A DNA stretch of 64,000 nt, from contig CM043970.1 in assembly GCA_014529385.2 (NCBI GenBank), forward strand, positions 47,269,779 to 47,333,778, read 5' to 3'. This document shows positions 11,474 through 22,606 of the stretch, piece by piece. The translations under genes and the position numbers were made by a program. The DNA comes from Adiantum capillus-veneris. Its lineage: Eukaryota; Streptophyta; Polypodiopsida; Polypodiales; Pteridaceae. The notes under the pieces were generated by a model. It had not been told where the DNA came from, did no database searches, and worked only from the letters and a program-made list of their open reading frames with translations. Positions within the stretch are counted from its first letter, which is position 1. Every line of letters starts with the position of its first letter.

Positions 11474-13336
11474 CTACGCAATTCTTTTCTTCATAGACTT
11501 CCACACTTCCTGAACTGCTTGCAACAGTTGTTCTTTTAAGACATAAATTTCTCCCTCTAACATAAGCACTGCATTGACATCCACATCCTCACCTTTTACT
11601 TGATTCTCCAATTCCTGCAAAGGAATCAATCTCTGATGTAACATTTGAACCTGAACCTGCAACTCAGCATTAGTCTTTGACAAATGCTCCATTTCCTCAT
11701 TCAATCTGGCATCTAACTTCATTGTCCAATCTCTGGACAATCCCAAAGACATTTTTATTTTTGAAACTTCTGCATGATGCTTTTTCACCATATCCTCTAA
11801 CTCCTTCTGATGTACTTCCTGAATCTGTGCCAACTGCAAAGTCATAGCTTCCAACTCCATGTCCTTCTGCTTTACTTGCACTTTACCTACTGCTGAATCT
11901 GCAACCTGTTTTAGTTGCTCCTCCATTTGTACCTGCTGACCCAGCACAAATTCTTGCACCAACTTAAGCATCCTTATAGCACTGCCAGCATCTTCACATC
12001 TGCCTTCAGTTTTAAAAGATGTACTTGGAGTAGAAAATTCAAAATCTAAAGCTTTAGCAACACCCTGCTCACCGGCACTCACCTTTCTCTTCTTGGACAA
12101 CGTAAATGTTTTGCCCAACCTTACTGGTGTTTGAACATCTGCAGGGACTTTTTGTGAGAAAACAGATAACTCACCAAAGTCTTGGAAGAAATCTGGGCTA
12201 TCCACAGCTTCTCTAGCCTCCTCCTCTGTGTAACCAGCCTCCATCAAATCTTGAAACTGCTTTCTCTTTGCTGGTTCTCCATCAAAAAGCTTGTCCAGTT
12301 CATCAACCTGCTCTTTACTTTTGTTCTTTTGAAGTTCCGACTCAGCAGTAGTAACAGAGATATTTGGCACCACTGTTTCTCCTGCTTTCACCATCCCAGC
12401 ATACTTAAATAATGGAGCTAGGAATGGAGCCAATCTACTGCTGCACTGACGCTTTCTCCTATCTGGAGTATATACTTCTACATGAATTTTTTCATGGACC
12501 CAATGTGCCCAACTGAAACAACCTCCCTGCTCAGCAAATGCCAATGGAGCATAATTCTCTTTTGACATATAGTCAAATTTAGCCAGAAAACACACCCTCT
12601 CAAGATACCACTTTAATTGTTCCCTGCAGCCATACTCCACATTTTTTAGCATGTAATACAACCTTGCTCCTTCTCTAGACCCAAACTCCTTCTTTAAACA
12701 ATCATCTGAACACTTAGGTGGAACAGCTACTGTTGTGAATGGTAACTTGAAAACTGCAGCAATCACCTGTGGGCACAACACAATCTTATCAAATATTGCT
12801 CCTCTGGTCTTCCTCAGCAACTCTGCCTGTGACTTTGCATAAAAATTTCCTTTCCATTCTTTCCATGGCAACATTGCATACTCATAAAGTCCCAACTGTT
12901 TGAGCCACTTCTCATTCTTCTCTGTATCAGCTTCCATCTCAATCTTGAGATCTGTGTACGGATCCATCAAACTCTGCAGCATTTTATTTACCGACAAAGG
13001 TGGCGGTTCTTCCTCTAAAAACTCTTCTTCTTTCTCATCGCTTACATCCACCCTCAGGTTAATTCCCTTTCTCCTCAGCCTTGTTGCGACAAGCTCTGTC
13101 GACTCAGTACCATCCTCGGGTCTCATGGCTGCTGCTATAGGTTTTGCTTTAGGGGCCATAGGACTTGATGAAGGAGTAGATGAAGAAGGCGATTGCAAGA
13201 AGTAATCAGCAGCTAAGTGCTTGCACGGCCAAGAGACTAACATTTCATGCAAATGACGCTGCATGTATCCACTGAATGACCTCTTTGACAACTCCCACGC
13301 CCTAATAATTACCTCTAGTGGCGAATAATCTCCCTG
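11474..13336 (-). CDS. Extra ORF downstream of pol (about 620 aa, coiled-coil C-terminus)
   Basis: An uninterrupted frame of about 620 codons follows the pol stop by a few bases. Its first in-frame triplet is TTG and the first ATG is about 24 codons in. A TTTGCAG|GGAGAT acceptor-like site lies at the 5' edge, so the ORF may be reached by splicing (inference). Residues ~50-110 are Ser/Pro then acidic. Residues ~150-290 form a compact domain (LPWKEWKGNFYAKSQAELL, CREQLKWYLERVCFLAKFD, CFSWAHWVHEKIHVEV) reminiscent of the putative plant transposon protein domains seen in some Ty3 elements. Residues ~440-620 are Gln/Glu/Leu-rich and likely coiled coil. I see no signal peptide or membrane span, so an envelope role is not supported. 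A frame-shifted Glu-rich ORF (11336-11115) may be a lost C-terminal extension. Function unknown. Confidence 0.75.
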   Translation of the reverse strand, partial: QGDYSPLEVIIRAWELSKRSFSGYMQRHLHEMLVSWPCKHLAADYFLQSPSSSTPSSSPMAPKAKPIAAAMRPEDGTESTELVATRLRRKGINLRVDVSDEKEEEFLEEEPPPLSVNKMLQSLMDPYTDLKIEMEADTEKNEKWLKQLGLYEYAMLPWKEWKGNFYAKSQAELLRKTRGAIFDKIVLCPQVIAAVFKLPFTTVAVPPKCSDDCLKKEFGSREGARLYYMLKNVEYGCREQLKWYLERVCFLAKFDYMSKENYAPLAFAEQGGCFSWAHWVHEKIHVEVYTPDRRKRQCSSRLAPFLAPLFKYAGMVKAGETVVPNISVTTAESELQKNKSKEQVDELDKLFDGEPAKRKQFQDLMEAGYTEEEAREAVDSPDFFQDFGELSVFSQKVPADVQTPVRLGKTFTLSKKRKVSAGEQGVAKALDFEFSTPSTSFKTEGRCEDAGSAIRMLKLVQEFVLGQQVQMEEQLKQVADSAVGKVQVKQKDMELEAMTLQLAQIQEVHQKELEDMVKKHHAEVSKIKMSLGLSRDWTMKLDARLNEEMEHLSKTNAELQVQVQMLHQRLIPLQELENQVKGEDVDVNAVLMLEGEIYVLKEQLLQAVQEVWKSMKKRIA

Positions 13337-13348
13337 CAAACCCAAATA

Positions 13349-14670
13349 TTATTGATGATTAAACCGTTTACTTCCAGGTTTAAAAATTCCGATCCAGTAA
13401 ATTCCGATGGACCAAATTCCAATCAGCCAACATCCGATGAACCACACTATATAACTGCATACTGGATTATGTTTATCTGAATTGAATCTCCACTCATCAG
13501 AACCTTGCCAAGCACTCCTCCTTCCTTCCTTCATGACTTGTTCTCTGTTGAAACCCTTATCAACATCACTTCTAATACCATAGTCACCTGATAGCAATGC
13601 TTGCTGACTCTGAAAATCTGTTAATTCAACTGCCTCACACAAAGAAGCTTCAACCACTTTTGGTGTCAACCAGTCAAGGTGAGGTGGTTTACCTTGAAAT
13701 TTCTTTAACCTAAATCCATTAACTGGTTTGTCCACTCTGGTTCCAAACACATCAGCTACTATAAATGTGCCTTGGCCTAAATCTTCAACAATCTGATAAG
13801 GACCCTTATACCTCAAAGTCAATTTCCCTGGGAATGGACCAAGCCTGGAATTATACAGCATCACCCAATCTCCCACTTTAAACAGTTTGAACTTGACATT
13901 CGTAGCTACCCAAGCTTGTCTTCTCCTCTGGATAATCTCAGTGATGTAAGAACTCACCAGCCTGTCCTCTTCTAACTGCATCAAATACTTACTTCTATGC
14001 TTTATTGACAATGCAGGAGACATTTTCTCAGCAGAAATTCTCAAGCTAGGTACCACAAATTCCATAGGTACTACAGCTTCCAACCCATAGACCAACCTGA
14101 ACGGTGTCATCCCTGTGGTGACTTTGAAAGCAGTTCTGAATGACCACAGAGCTGAATCCAACTTCAGGTCCCAATCCTTATGATCATCCTGCACAATCTT
14201 TTTCAGAATTTTAACCAGAATTTTGTTGCTACTCTCTGCCTGCCCATTGGCCTGGGGATGATATGGGGTAGACTTCTTGTGTAATATCATACGAGTTTTA
14301 GTCAGCTCATGTATGACCTCATTCAAAAAATGTGTCCCCCTATCACTCACCAACTCAACTGGACACCCAAATCTTGTCATAATGTTATGATACAAAAACT
14401 TTGCCACACTGGCTGCTTGTTATCCTTCAGTGCCACAGCTTCCACCCACTTAGTACAATAATCTGTAGCAACCAAAATGTACCTGTTCCCCCTAGAGCTA
14501 GTGGGCTTTACTGGTCCTACAAAGTCCATACCCCATTTTTGAAAAGGTTCCAGGGGTAGAATAGGATGATCTGACATCCTGTCCCTATTATCTAGTTGAC
14601 CAAGATTCTGACACACCACACATCTTTTGGCATAATCATGTGCATCTTTTAACAAAGTAGGCCACCACAA
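13349..14670 (-). pseudogene. Integrase core and C-terminal domain (Ty3/gypsy)
   Basis: From 14670 the frame gives WWPTLLKDAHDYAKRC and VVCQNLG (end of the zinc finger), then FQKWGMDFVGPVKP with the first catalytic Asp and YCTKWVEAVALKDN. A one-base frameshift near 14400 moves to the frame 14407-13349, which reads FGCPVELVSDRGTHF (second Asp) and YHPQANGQAESSNK (Glu), so the D-D-E triad is present. The C-terminal domain follows with VGDWVMLYNSRLGPFPGK, LRYKGPYQIVEDLG and KPVNGFRLKKF. About 90 further codons of no known domain precede the stop at 13349. Apart from the frameshift the integrase looks complete. Confidence 0.88.
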
Positions 14671-14676
14671 ACCTGC

Positions 14677-15072
14677 CTACAAAATTTTCTTTCCTGTAAT
14701 GTCTCCTGAAAAATGTCCACCAGCTTGTCCATAATGAGCTTCGTGTAGAATTGCTGACTGTTCAAATTCTGGAACACACCTTCTTATCACTTGATTAATA
14801 CCCTTCTTGTATAATGCTCCTGCAATCACCAAAAATGGTCTACTTTTCAATGCAAATTTCTTCCTTTGATCAGGTGAAAACCCTCCTGGCATAACCCCAT
14901 CAGTTAGGTACACCAACATCTGATCATCCCAAGAATCTAGAACTTCCTGTTGAACTGAAAATAAACATGCATCACGTAACTGATCATCCACACCTGTTGG
15001 AGATTCCCCTGTTTCCAGTCTGCTCAAATAATCTTCCACAACATGGTCTTTCCCAGGAGTATGAATAATCAC
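14677..15072 (-). pseudogene. RNase H/integrase linker and integrase zinc finger (N-terminal part)
   Basis: The segment continues the RNase H frame after an amber codon: EFEFVIIHTPGKDHVVEDYLSR matches the conserved tether, with PGK and D-x-LSR. It ends with ILHEAHYGQAGGHFSGDITG, carrying the two His of the HHCC zinc finger; the cysteines lie after a second amber codon at 14677-14679, in the same frame. Conserved relatives have Gln at both amber positions (LLQEFEF and KILQAG-type contexts), so both stops look like CAG-to-TAG changes. Confidence 0.8.
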
Positions 15073-15084
15073 AAACTCAAATTC

Positions 15085-15585
15085 CTACAAAAGCAACATC
15101 CACCTTGCTAATCTCACTATAAGCATAGGCTTCTTAACCAAGTACAACAAAGCTTGGTGATCAACATGAAACATCACCCTGTTACTAAGTAAGTAATGCC
15201 TGAACTTATTCAATGAATATACCATGCCCAAAGCTTCTCTCTCAGTCACAGTGTAATTCTTTTCTGCTAGTGTCAACATCCTACTTGCATAATACAATGG
15301 TCTATACCATCCCCTGACCTTTTGCTGCATCAACATAGCTCCAATTGCAATATCCGATGCATCAACAAAAACATGAAAAGGCAATGTCCAATCAGGATGT
15401 TGCAGTATTGGTGCTACTGATAGTATTTTCTTTGACATTTGAAAGGCTGTCTCCTGTGGTTCATCCCATTTAAAGGCAACATCTTTCTTTGTAAGATGAG
15501 TCAAGGGTGCACATATATTAGCCAAATATCTAATATACCTTGAGTGCCACTTCACCTGGCCCACAAACTTGCTGAGCTCCTTCAC
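15085..15585 (-). pseudogene. RNase H domain (Ty3/gypsy)
   Basis: This frame is the direct continuation of the reverse transcriptase frame after one amber codon. ELSKFVGQVKWHSRYI and FKWDEPQETAFQMSKKIL form the connection. The RNase H core follows: FHVFVDASDIAIGAMLMQ (first Asp), PLYYASRMLTLAEKNYTVTE with TEREALGMVYSLNKFRHYLL (Glu), then VMFHVDHQALLYL (Asp in the usual T-D-H position). The catalytic residues appear intact. The frame ends at a TAG (15085-15087) where relatives have Gln. Confidence 0.85.
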
Positions 15586-15606
15586 ATTCTGAGGTGATTT
15601 GGATTC

Positions 15607-16262
15607 CTAAATTGCTTCAATCTTTTTGGCATCAATGGCCATCCCATCAGCAGATACTACATGTCCCAATAAAATACCACTCCTGACTGTAAGTACACTT
15701 TTATATGGATTCAAGGCCATGTGAAACAGTCTGCATCTTTCCAAACATAACTTCAAGTGAACCAAATGCTGATCCTTCTTTCCAAATACTGAAAAGTCAT
15801 CTACAAAAACCCTCATAAAATCCTGAAGATAAGGTTCAAATGTCTTATGAGCCACAAAGTTGAAGGAAGGTGGACCATTCTTCAAACCAAAACTCATCAC
15901 TGTATACACAAATGCTCCCCACTGAGTGATGAAGGTTGTCTTGTGTTGGTCTTCTAGAGCTACCTTAATCTGATTGTAACCTGAAAAACCATCAAGAAAG
16001 CTATACATCTCATGTCCAGCTACTGCATCCAACACAGCATCACAAAATGGCATAGGGAATGGATCAGTAATAGTTGCAGCATTTAACTTCTTGTAATCCA
16101 CACACACCCTCAACTTCCCATTCTTCTTTGGCACAACAATAATTGGTGAAAACCATGACACTTCATTAACTGGCTTGATGAATCCAACTGCCAATAACAA
16201 CCTTCCCTTGTCTTCTACAACTACTCTCAAGAACAAGAACAGCCTTCTGTTTTGTAGCTCAT
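15607..16262 (-). pseudogene. Reverse transcriptase (Ty3/gypsy), 5'-truncated
   Basis: The readable RT starts at about 16250 with LLLAVGFIKPV, then WFSPIIVVPKKNGKLRVCVD, then FPMPFCDAVLDAVAGHEMYS, FLDGFSGYNQIKV (motif A Asp), the TTFITQWGAFVYTVMSFGLK block, FVDDFSVFG (active-site F-V-D-D) and LLGHVVSADGMAIDAKKIEA. The open frame extends about 150 bases further upstream, but that part is low complexity and not RT. The frame stops at TAG 15607-15609, and the next codons continue as the RNase H connection in the same frame. Gag and protease, which should lie further right, are missing. Confidence 0.85.
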
Positions 16263-16263
16263 T

Positions 16264-16277
16264 CCCCCCCCCCCCCC
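16264..16277. repeat. Run of 14 C at the truncated edge of the Ty3 element
   Basis: A homopolymer of 14 C, followed by further C-rich sequence, marks the place where recognisable reverse transcriptase sequence ends. It may be the breakpoint that removed the 5' half of the element. Confidence 0.7.
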
Positions 16278-16552
16278 AAAAGCCCTCCCCCATAACCCTC
16301 AAAATGGCCAAAAGAAAAAAAAGAACCCTCCAAAATTTTGTACATTCCCTTTTATAGAGTAGGCAAGCCCAAAAGAAAAAAATTGGGTTTTTATATGCTC
16401 GTACCATCTACTTGAGCTCAATATAGCATCCCTTTTGCCTTGCATACAATTTCCATTATCCCTTATAGCAACCATTGCATGGTATGGTCAATCAAAAACT
16501 TTCCCACTTCATCGCTAAGTGAAATGGCCCTTAGCCGACAACCTCGGCCTTT

Positions 16553-16655
<103 letters not shown>

Positions 16656-17000
16656 TTTATCTCATGGGCCTTGACCGCCCTTGTGAAGGGCTTTCACTGG
16701 CTTGAATTACCACCTTGGAAATGCCCATTTGGAACTCCGAGAGTTTTTCCCTCTCTCTTGCATCCTAGGCCCTCCCCAAGCACTAGCGAGGTTGCGGGGG
16801 GGGGGGGGGGCTCTCGCATTCAAAAGGAGGGGCCGGACGGGCCCGCAAGACCCTTCCCTTGTAGGCTACCACATCACCTGCCACCTGAGCTGCCCACTGA
16901 GCCACCATCTACCACATCACCTACCACCTGAGCTGCCCATTGGGCCACCGGCTTCCACCCTACTTCCGACTTCAACCAACCGCACCACCTCAAGAAAAAT

Positions 17001-18146
17001 ACTACCAGCGTTTCCACCCTGCTGCGCGCACACAATGCCCACAGCACCACCTGGCAGCACACCATAGCCACGGGGGGGGGGGGGGGGGGGGGGGGGGGTG
17101 AGGGAGCTCCCTCTCTCCCACTTCTCATACTCCAAAGGGCCATGCTCTTGCCCATATAGCCTTTAGCTCCCACTCATTTTTTCACATGTGGCATAATTAT
17201 TGCCACATGGCATCCACTGGGCAATGCAGCATTCCAAGCTCCTAGAATCTCCACACATAAAACCAAAAAAAAACCCATCCTTGTCTTCCCACTTTGATTT
17301 CCTGCCCACTGCCACTTGGTGATCCAACTACCGACCCACAAATCTTGGCCAAAAGATCACATGATTGGCTTCGTTCCTCCACGACCTTGTCACATTCCCA
17401 GATTCCCAAGACCACGAACCGAGGCCACAAAAATGCGAGAAAACCATATGTAGCCAACCCCGAGCAATTGCACCCAATCTTTGATCGGCCATAACTTGCA
17501 ATCCATACCTCCGTTTGGTGAGCAGACAGTTTCTATCAGCTCCATTCATCACATAGAATGCATACAATCCCTGGAAAAGCTCCAAGAATCTCATATGGCA
17601 CACCGACCAAGGTTACCCAATCGGCACAAAATTAGCCCCTGGTGAAAATTCTTCTGCAAATATCTTGACATCTACAACTCAGATTGCCAATCTGAAAAGA
17701 CCGGTAGGCTCCATAAATCAAGCACTACATATCCATCCACTAAAATTGGCTTGGACTACCTAGCATCACCTACCTTGTCCGTCTCAGATCTGTAATGCAC
17801 TGCACTTTCAAACTCAAATATCTTGGGCTTTGTAGCTCTGTTTGATGAGCCGTCTGAACCTACTCCTTCAGCACTTCAAGCTTTACATATCTAGACAAAA
17901 ATATTTCACCTTGAGCCTCCTTCATTTTCTACCCAAATTAGCCCCTTTTGGAGCCCTTCTTGGCCTGTAAAGCGCATCAGCCATACACATCCGCTGCTAC
18001 CTCTCTGCCCTATTGGTTCACTTTGGTCTACAAAAAAAACCACATAATGCATACATTCCAATCATCTCCTAATATCATGGTAGAATTTGGCCTAAATCAT
18101 CAATTTGGCAAGACCATAAAAAGGCAAGCAGATCCTTGTCTTTCAC
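17001..18146. repeat. Long direct repeat, left copy (possible LTR)
   Basis: This ~1.15-kb block recurs at 19845-21071 in the same orientation. Both copies start near CTACCAGCG, pass a long G run (27 G at 17072-17098 here), share a TGAGG-(GAGC/ATC)-TCCCTCTCTCCCACTTC passage, and end with AGGCAAGCAGATCCTTGTCTTTCA, after which they diverge at once. The sharp end in CA is compatible with an LTR. By eye the copies differ by roughly a tenth of positions. I could not identify a primer-binding site, so a nonautonomous LTR element is a guess. Confidence 0.7.
17072..17098. repeat. Run of 27 G
   Basis: Homopolymer G tract inside the left direct repeat, matched by a 33-G tract at the same place in the right copy. 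Another run of 15 G is at 16796-16810. Confidence 0.97.
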
Positions 18147-18380
18147 TGTAAGAGGGGGAGAGAGAAAGACGGTTAGAGAGAGAACATGAAGAAGATGACA
18201 CGAGAGAGAGAGAGAGAGACAAGAAATTCCATAATCTTTGATCATTCATATTGATGCTTGAGATTACAATATAGAAGCCTTATTTATAGCTTTCCCATGC
18301 CCTTTGGTGCCTCCTCCTAGGCAACCCTTTAATTTTGCTAGACCTTAGTGCTAGCCTAGGGAATAGTGCACATTTATGGT

Positions 18381-19680
18381 TCAACAACTGGCATAGTCCG
18401 GTGTGGTAAGATTTTTGGCACAAAAATGTGACTTGAACCCCACAATTCCGTTGAAAAAACTCGGTGCTCCTAGAATACTATGATGCAAAGTGCAGTGCCT
18501 GGAGTCTACTCCAAGGTACACATATACACCACCATAGACCATGAAACACCGCCCTTTTTTCCCCCAATCATTTAGAGAATGCAAAGCACAATGCCTGGAA
18601 CTTAATCCAAGATGCACAAATACACTTCCTAAATCTATACATTGCATTACAATCATCAAACCAGGTATAGAGTGCCTTCTCACCAAAAGTGTAAATACAA
18701 GTGCACCATTTATTAGCAACATGCCAACGCTCGAAACCCATCAAGTAAATCAACATCCATGAGAGATCATACAAAACAAACCTGTAGAACCACAAAGTAG
18801 TGAGAAAATCTCCACTCCATTGAGTAGATTCCATCTCTGAGGCAATAACTTCAAAATAAGCTTCATTGTTTTGCAAACAAGGATCAATATTCTTCAACAA
18901 AAAATCCTTTGCTTTGACACATCCTTTGTCAAAAACATTGCAAGCTTTGGCTTCAATTTGTAGAACTATGCTTTCAACAACATTGACATCCAAAAACATT
19001 AGCTCCATGTTATTTGTGCAAACAAAAACTTCATTGCTTGTTTGATGAAATTTGGACTTCAAGACACCAAACATGATCTCCTTCTATGCTTACAATGAGA
19101 AAAGTCCATAAGATATTTGCATTATCATGCACAAAAATAAGCATTAGTTTGCCCAAAATCACAACATCATCACCTTTCCTAGCATGGATAAGCATACATG
19201 CCCCATCATGATTTACATGGACACCAATTGTGTAGATAAATACACATATCCCATCACACAGCATTGCCTCAAGAAAACAATCAATCAACACTTCATCAAT
19301 TTGTGAAATAGATTGCTTCACACACATCAGAATTTGTTTCTCATGGTTGAACATTTCATCAAAAAGAACTTCATTTTGGTTAGTTGCCATTTCAAATCAT
19401 GTGCAACACAAAAATCTTCTCCTAGTGTAAGAGAATTCACAAAAGCATCGATGACATCGTCTTCTTCATCATCAAGAAGTGAAAGTTCATTTTCATCATT
19501 TTGCTTTAATTTTTCATCACAAATTTCATCAAGGCAATCATTTTCTTTAGAGTTGTAATGAGTAATTTCTTGACTCGTCTCATGATAGTCAACAAACAAA
19601 TCTAAGTCGGTATCGTCATCATTTAAGACATAGAATCTATGCAAATTCCCCATCAAAAATCGATGGATATTGACCCACAA
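18381..19680 (-). pseudogene. Decayed unrecognised ORF between the two direct repeats
   Basis: Three minus-strand frames overlap end to end (19680-19327, 19390-19031, 19074-18568) and look like one protein of about 400 residues broken by two frameshifts. The first part is acidic (NDDDTDLDLFVDY, LSLLDDEEDDVIDAFVNSL). The middle has FDEMFNHEKQILMCVKQSIS, and the last part has VESIVLQIEAKACNVFDKG. I recognise no domain, catalytic motif, zinc knuckle or membrane segment. Its place between direct repeats suggests the internal region of a nonautonomous LTR-type element, but gag-like features are not visible. Confidence 0.35.
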
Positions 19681-19844
19681 TTCTTTGGTTAATGGTGCAA
19701 GCTGTGAGTATGGGGCTACTCGGGGACTCTCCTTGGCTCTTTTGGCTCACAGGGTCCTCTCTCTTCATTCCAATCTCCATCCCATTCCTACCATTCCCAT
19801 GTTCATTATGGTCGTCATCATTTCCAGCCCCTTCTTTGGCAAAA

Positions 19845-19893
19845 TTCTACCAGCGTCCACAGCACCGCCTAGTAGTACACCATAGCCACACAC

Positions 19894-19929
<36 letters not shown>

Positions 19930-21071
19930 GAGGATCTCCCTCTCTCCCACTTCTCATACTCCAAAGGGCCATGCTCCTATCCATATAGCCTTTAACTCCC
20001 GATCATTTTTGCACATGTGGGACAATTATCACCATGTGGCATCCACTAGGCAATGCAGCATTCCAAGCTCCTAGAATCTCCACACATAAAACCCAAAAAA
20101 AAAAACCATTTTTGTCTTCCCACTTTGATTGCCTACCCATTGCCACTTGGTGATCCGACTACCGACCCACAAAGCCCAGCCGAAAAATCACATGATCAAC
20201 TCTATTCCTCCACGGCCTTGCCGCATTCCCAAATTCCAAAGACCACGAACCGAGGCCGCAAAAATGTGAGAAAACCATATGTAGCCAACCCCAAGCAACT
20301 GCACCCAATCTTTGATCGACCATAACTTGAAGTCCATACCTCCATTTGGTGAGCAGTCAGTTCCTATCATCTCCATTCATCACATAGAATGCATACAATC
20401 CCTGGCAAAGCTCCAAGAATTCATCGAGGCGACCCAATTGGCACAGAACTGACCCCTGGTGAAACTTCTCCTGCTAATATCTTGACATCCGAGACTCAAA
20501 TTGCAGATATGAAAAGACCAAAAGGCTCTATAAATCAAGCATTATGTATCTATCCATTGAAAGTGGCTCAAACAAACTAGCATCAAGTTCCTTGTCCGTC
20601 TCAGATCTGCAATGCACTGCACTTTCAAACTCAAATATCTTGGGCTCTGTAGCTCTGTTTGATGAGCCGTCTAGACCTGCTCCTTTAGCACTTCAAGCTC
20701 TACGTATCTAGGAAAAAATATTTCACCTTGAGCCTCCTTCATCTGCTACCCAAATTAGCCCCTTTTGGAGCCCTTCTTGGCCTATAAACCGCATCAGCCA
20801 TACACATCCGCCGTTCCTTGTCTGCCCAATTGGTTCTCTTTGTTCTACAAAAAAAATCACATAATGCATACATTCCAATCATCTCCTAATATCATGGCAG
20901 AATCTGGCCTAAATCATCACTTTTGCAAAACCAAGCAAAGGAATCTAGCCTAAATCATCACTTTGGCAAAACCAAGAAAAGGCAAGCAAATCTGGCCTAA
21001 ATCATCACTTTTCATGGTTTTTCCTTTTTATGGCAAAACCATGAAAAGGCAAGCAGATCCTTGTCTTTCAC
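19845..21071. repeat. Long direct repeat, right copy (possible LTR)
   Basis: This is the second copy of the block at 17001-18146 with the same end (TCTTTCA). It includes a 33-G run at 19896-19928. Near its right end it carries a small extra tandem duplication (20905-21060) in which an AAATCATCACTTT-containing unit is repeated about three times, which accounts for its greater length. No gene is seen inside. Confidence 0.7.
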
Positions 21072-21147
21072 CCCATGCCCGCAAAGTGGCATGACAATGT
21101 CTGAATGTACCTATCAAACTCTATGTACTGTTGACTTGAGCCTTGCT

Positions 21148-21486
21148 TTAATCCATACAAATATTCTTGAGTCCACACACGAATTCTGCCTCTATTGGCT
21201 TCTCATGCTTTATTGCAAAACCTTCTAGTTGTTTCATGTAGACATCCTCTTCAAGATCCCCATGAAGAAACGATGTCTTTACATCCATTTGGACCAATTC
21301 CATGTCCTCGATGGCTACTAGAACAAGCACAAGATGCAGTGTAGTCATCTTGACCATGGGAGAAAATATTTTTTCAAAATCTATGCCTTTAGTTTGCTTG
21401 AACCTTTTACCAACCAATCTAGTCTTATACTTAGGCTCGGGATCATCTATCATGTACTTCTTCTTGTACACCCATTTGCATGGCAA
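21148..21486 (-). pseudogene. Copia reverse transcriptase, N-terminal part
   Basis: The frame reads KWVYKKKYMIDDPEPKYKTR, LVGKRFKQTKGIDFEKIFSP, LVLVLVAIEDMELVQMDVKT and FLHGDLEEDVYMKQLEGF. These are the classic copia RT blocks up to the QMDVKTAFL motif with its catalytic Asp. Similarity ends near 21150, before the Y-V-D-D box, so the RT is truncated on its 3' side. Confidence 0.85.
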
Positions 21487-21890
21487 TGTCTATTTACCCA
21501 TGGGTAACACTGTCAATTCACAAGTTTCATTTGCTAAGATCAAGTTATACTCGATTGCATAGCCTCTTCTCACTTCATGATGTCGTCCATTTGGATGGCC
21601 TCTTTGTAGCAAGTGGGCTCACCACAGTCAGTGACTAGCAAATAGTCCAATCCTAGCTCAAAATGCTCATGTGCACAGGATGTACGAGTAGATCTCCAAA
21701 GTGCCTAACTAATGGATTCCTCTTTCTCTCTCTCTCTCTAGTGCAACATGTATGTGTGTACTATTGGAAGGTGCATCACTAGCACATCCAGCATTCTATG
21801 TAACTAGTGGTGAGGCAACATTCTCAAACCGTACTCTGCGATACTCAATTTCTTTCACTGGTTTTCTATGCATCCTAGACTTGTTGAATA

Positions 21891-22538
21891 TCACCTATGA
21901 GATTTGTGTAACCTTCTTAGATTTTGGGTGTAGAGAAAATATCCCATCTCTTTGTCTACACCATATCCATTTAAAATGCAATTGTGTGACTTGAGGTCTA
22001 GCTTTTGTCTAAGCTCTTTTGGCACATGTGAGAATGCCTCATGTCCAAACACACCTAATCTATCATTATTGGGTTGTTTGCTCATCCAAATCTCCTGCAG
22101 AACCTTTTACTTTAGTGTTTTATTAGGTGGTTTATTGATCAAATAAGCATCCGTCATAACAGCTTCTCCCCAAAGTTCTTGAGGTAAGTTGGTTGTCAAC
22201 AACATAGAAGTGACCCGTTCTTGAATGGTTTGATCCATTCTCTCAACCACACCATTTTGGGAGGGTGTGTAAGGCATGGTGAACTCTCTTCTAATGCCTT
22301 GTTTATTGCAAAATTCCTTGAACTTGGAGGAGATGTACTTTCCTCCATTGTCACTTTGCCAATATTTAAGCTTTCTACCCAATTGGTTCTCGACCAAGGC
22401 TAAGAGATTTTGAAAGACACTAAAGGTGTTTCTCTTTTGCTTCAAGAGATAAATGCACACCTTTTTAGTAGAGTCGTCTATGAATGTCACGAAGTATAAT
22501 GCTCCCCCTAGAGACTTGACTAGCATAAGAGTCCGCAC
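21891..22538 (-). pseudogene. Copia integrase core
   Basis: The frame 22538-22107 reads GGALYFVTFIDDSTKKVCIY (first catalytic Asp), KYWQSDNGGKYISSKFKEFC (second Asp) and FTMPYTPSQNGVVERMDQTI (Glu in the N-G-x-x-E motif), then LPQELWGEAVMTDAYLINK. The D-D-E triad is intact. A frame change leads into 22085-21891 with GHEAFSHVPKELRQKLDLKS and HNCILNGYGVDKEMGYFLY, the usual post-core segment. The core is well preserved although the element as a whole is dead. Confidence 0.85.
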
Positions 22539-22606
22539 AATTTTCTATTAATGAAATCTTAAGGACTCCTTAACTCCTTGTCCAAAGCTGCTAATGTCAA
22601 CCTAGT

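Larger units (their letters stand above)
10621..16262 (-). mobile_element. 5'-truncated Ty3/gypsy element with extra 3' ORF
   Basis: Minus-strand order: reverse transcriptase, RNase H, integrase, a long extra ORF, a short purine-rich tract, then one LTR. The element is non-chromodomain: the integrase tail reads LYNSRLGPFPGKL and RYKGPYQIV, as in Athila/Tat relatives. Gag, protease and the 5' LTR are absent; similarity stops close to a run of 14 C at 16264-16277. Decay is light: three in-frame TAG codons and one frameshift in pol, while the extra ORF is open. This copy is clearly younger than the Tat-type relic next to it. Confidence 0.85.

Noticed and set aside
12182-13205. Plus-strand frames opposite the ~620-codon ORF
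   Set aside because: They are shadows of the long minus-strand frame.
11474-13336. Envelope-like protein for the ORF after pol
   Set aside because: No signal peptide, transmembrane span or fusion-peptide-like segment is visible; the C-terminus is a soluble coiled coil.
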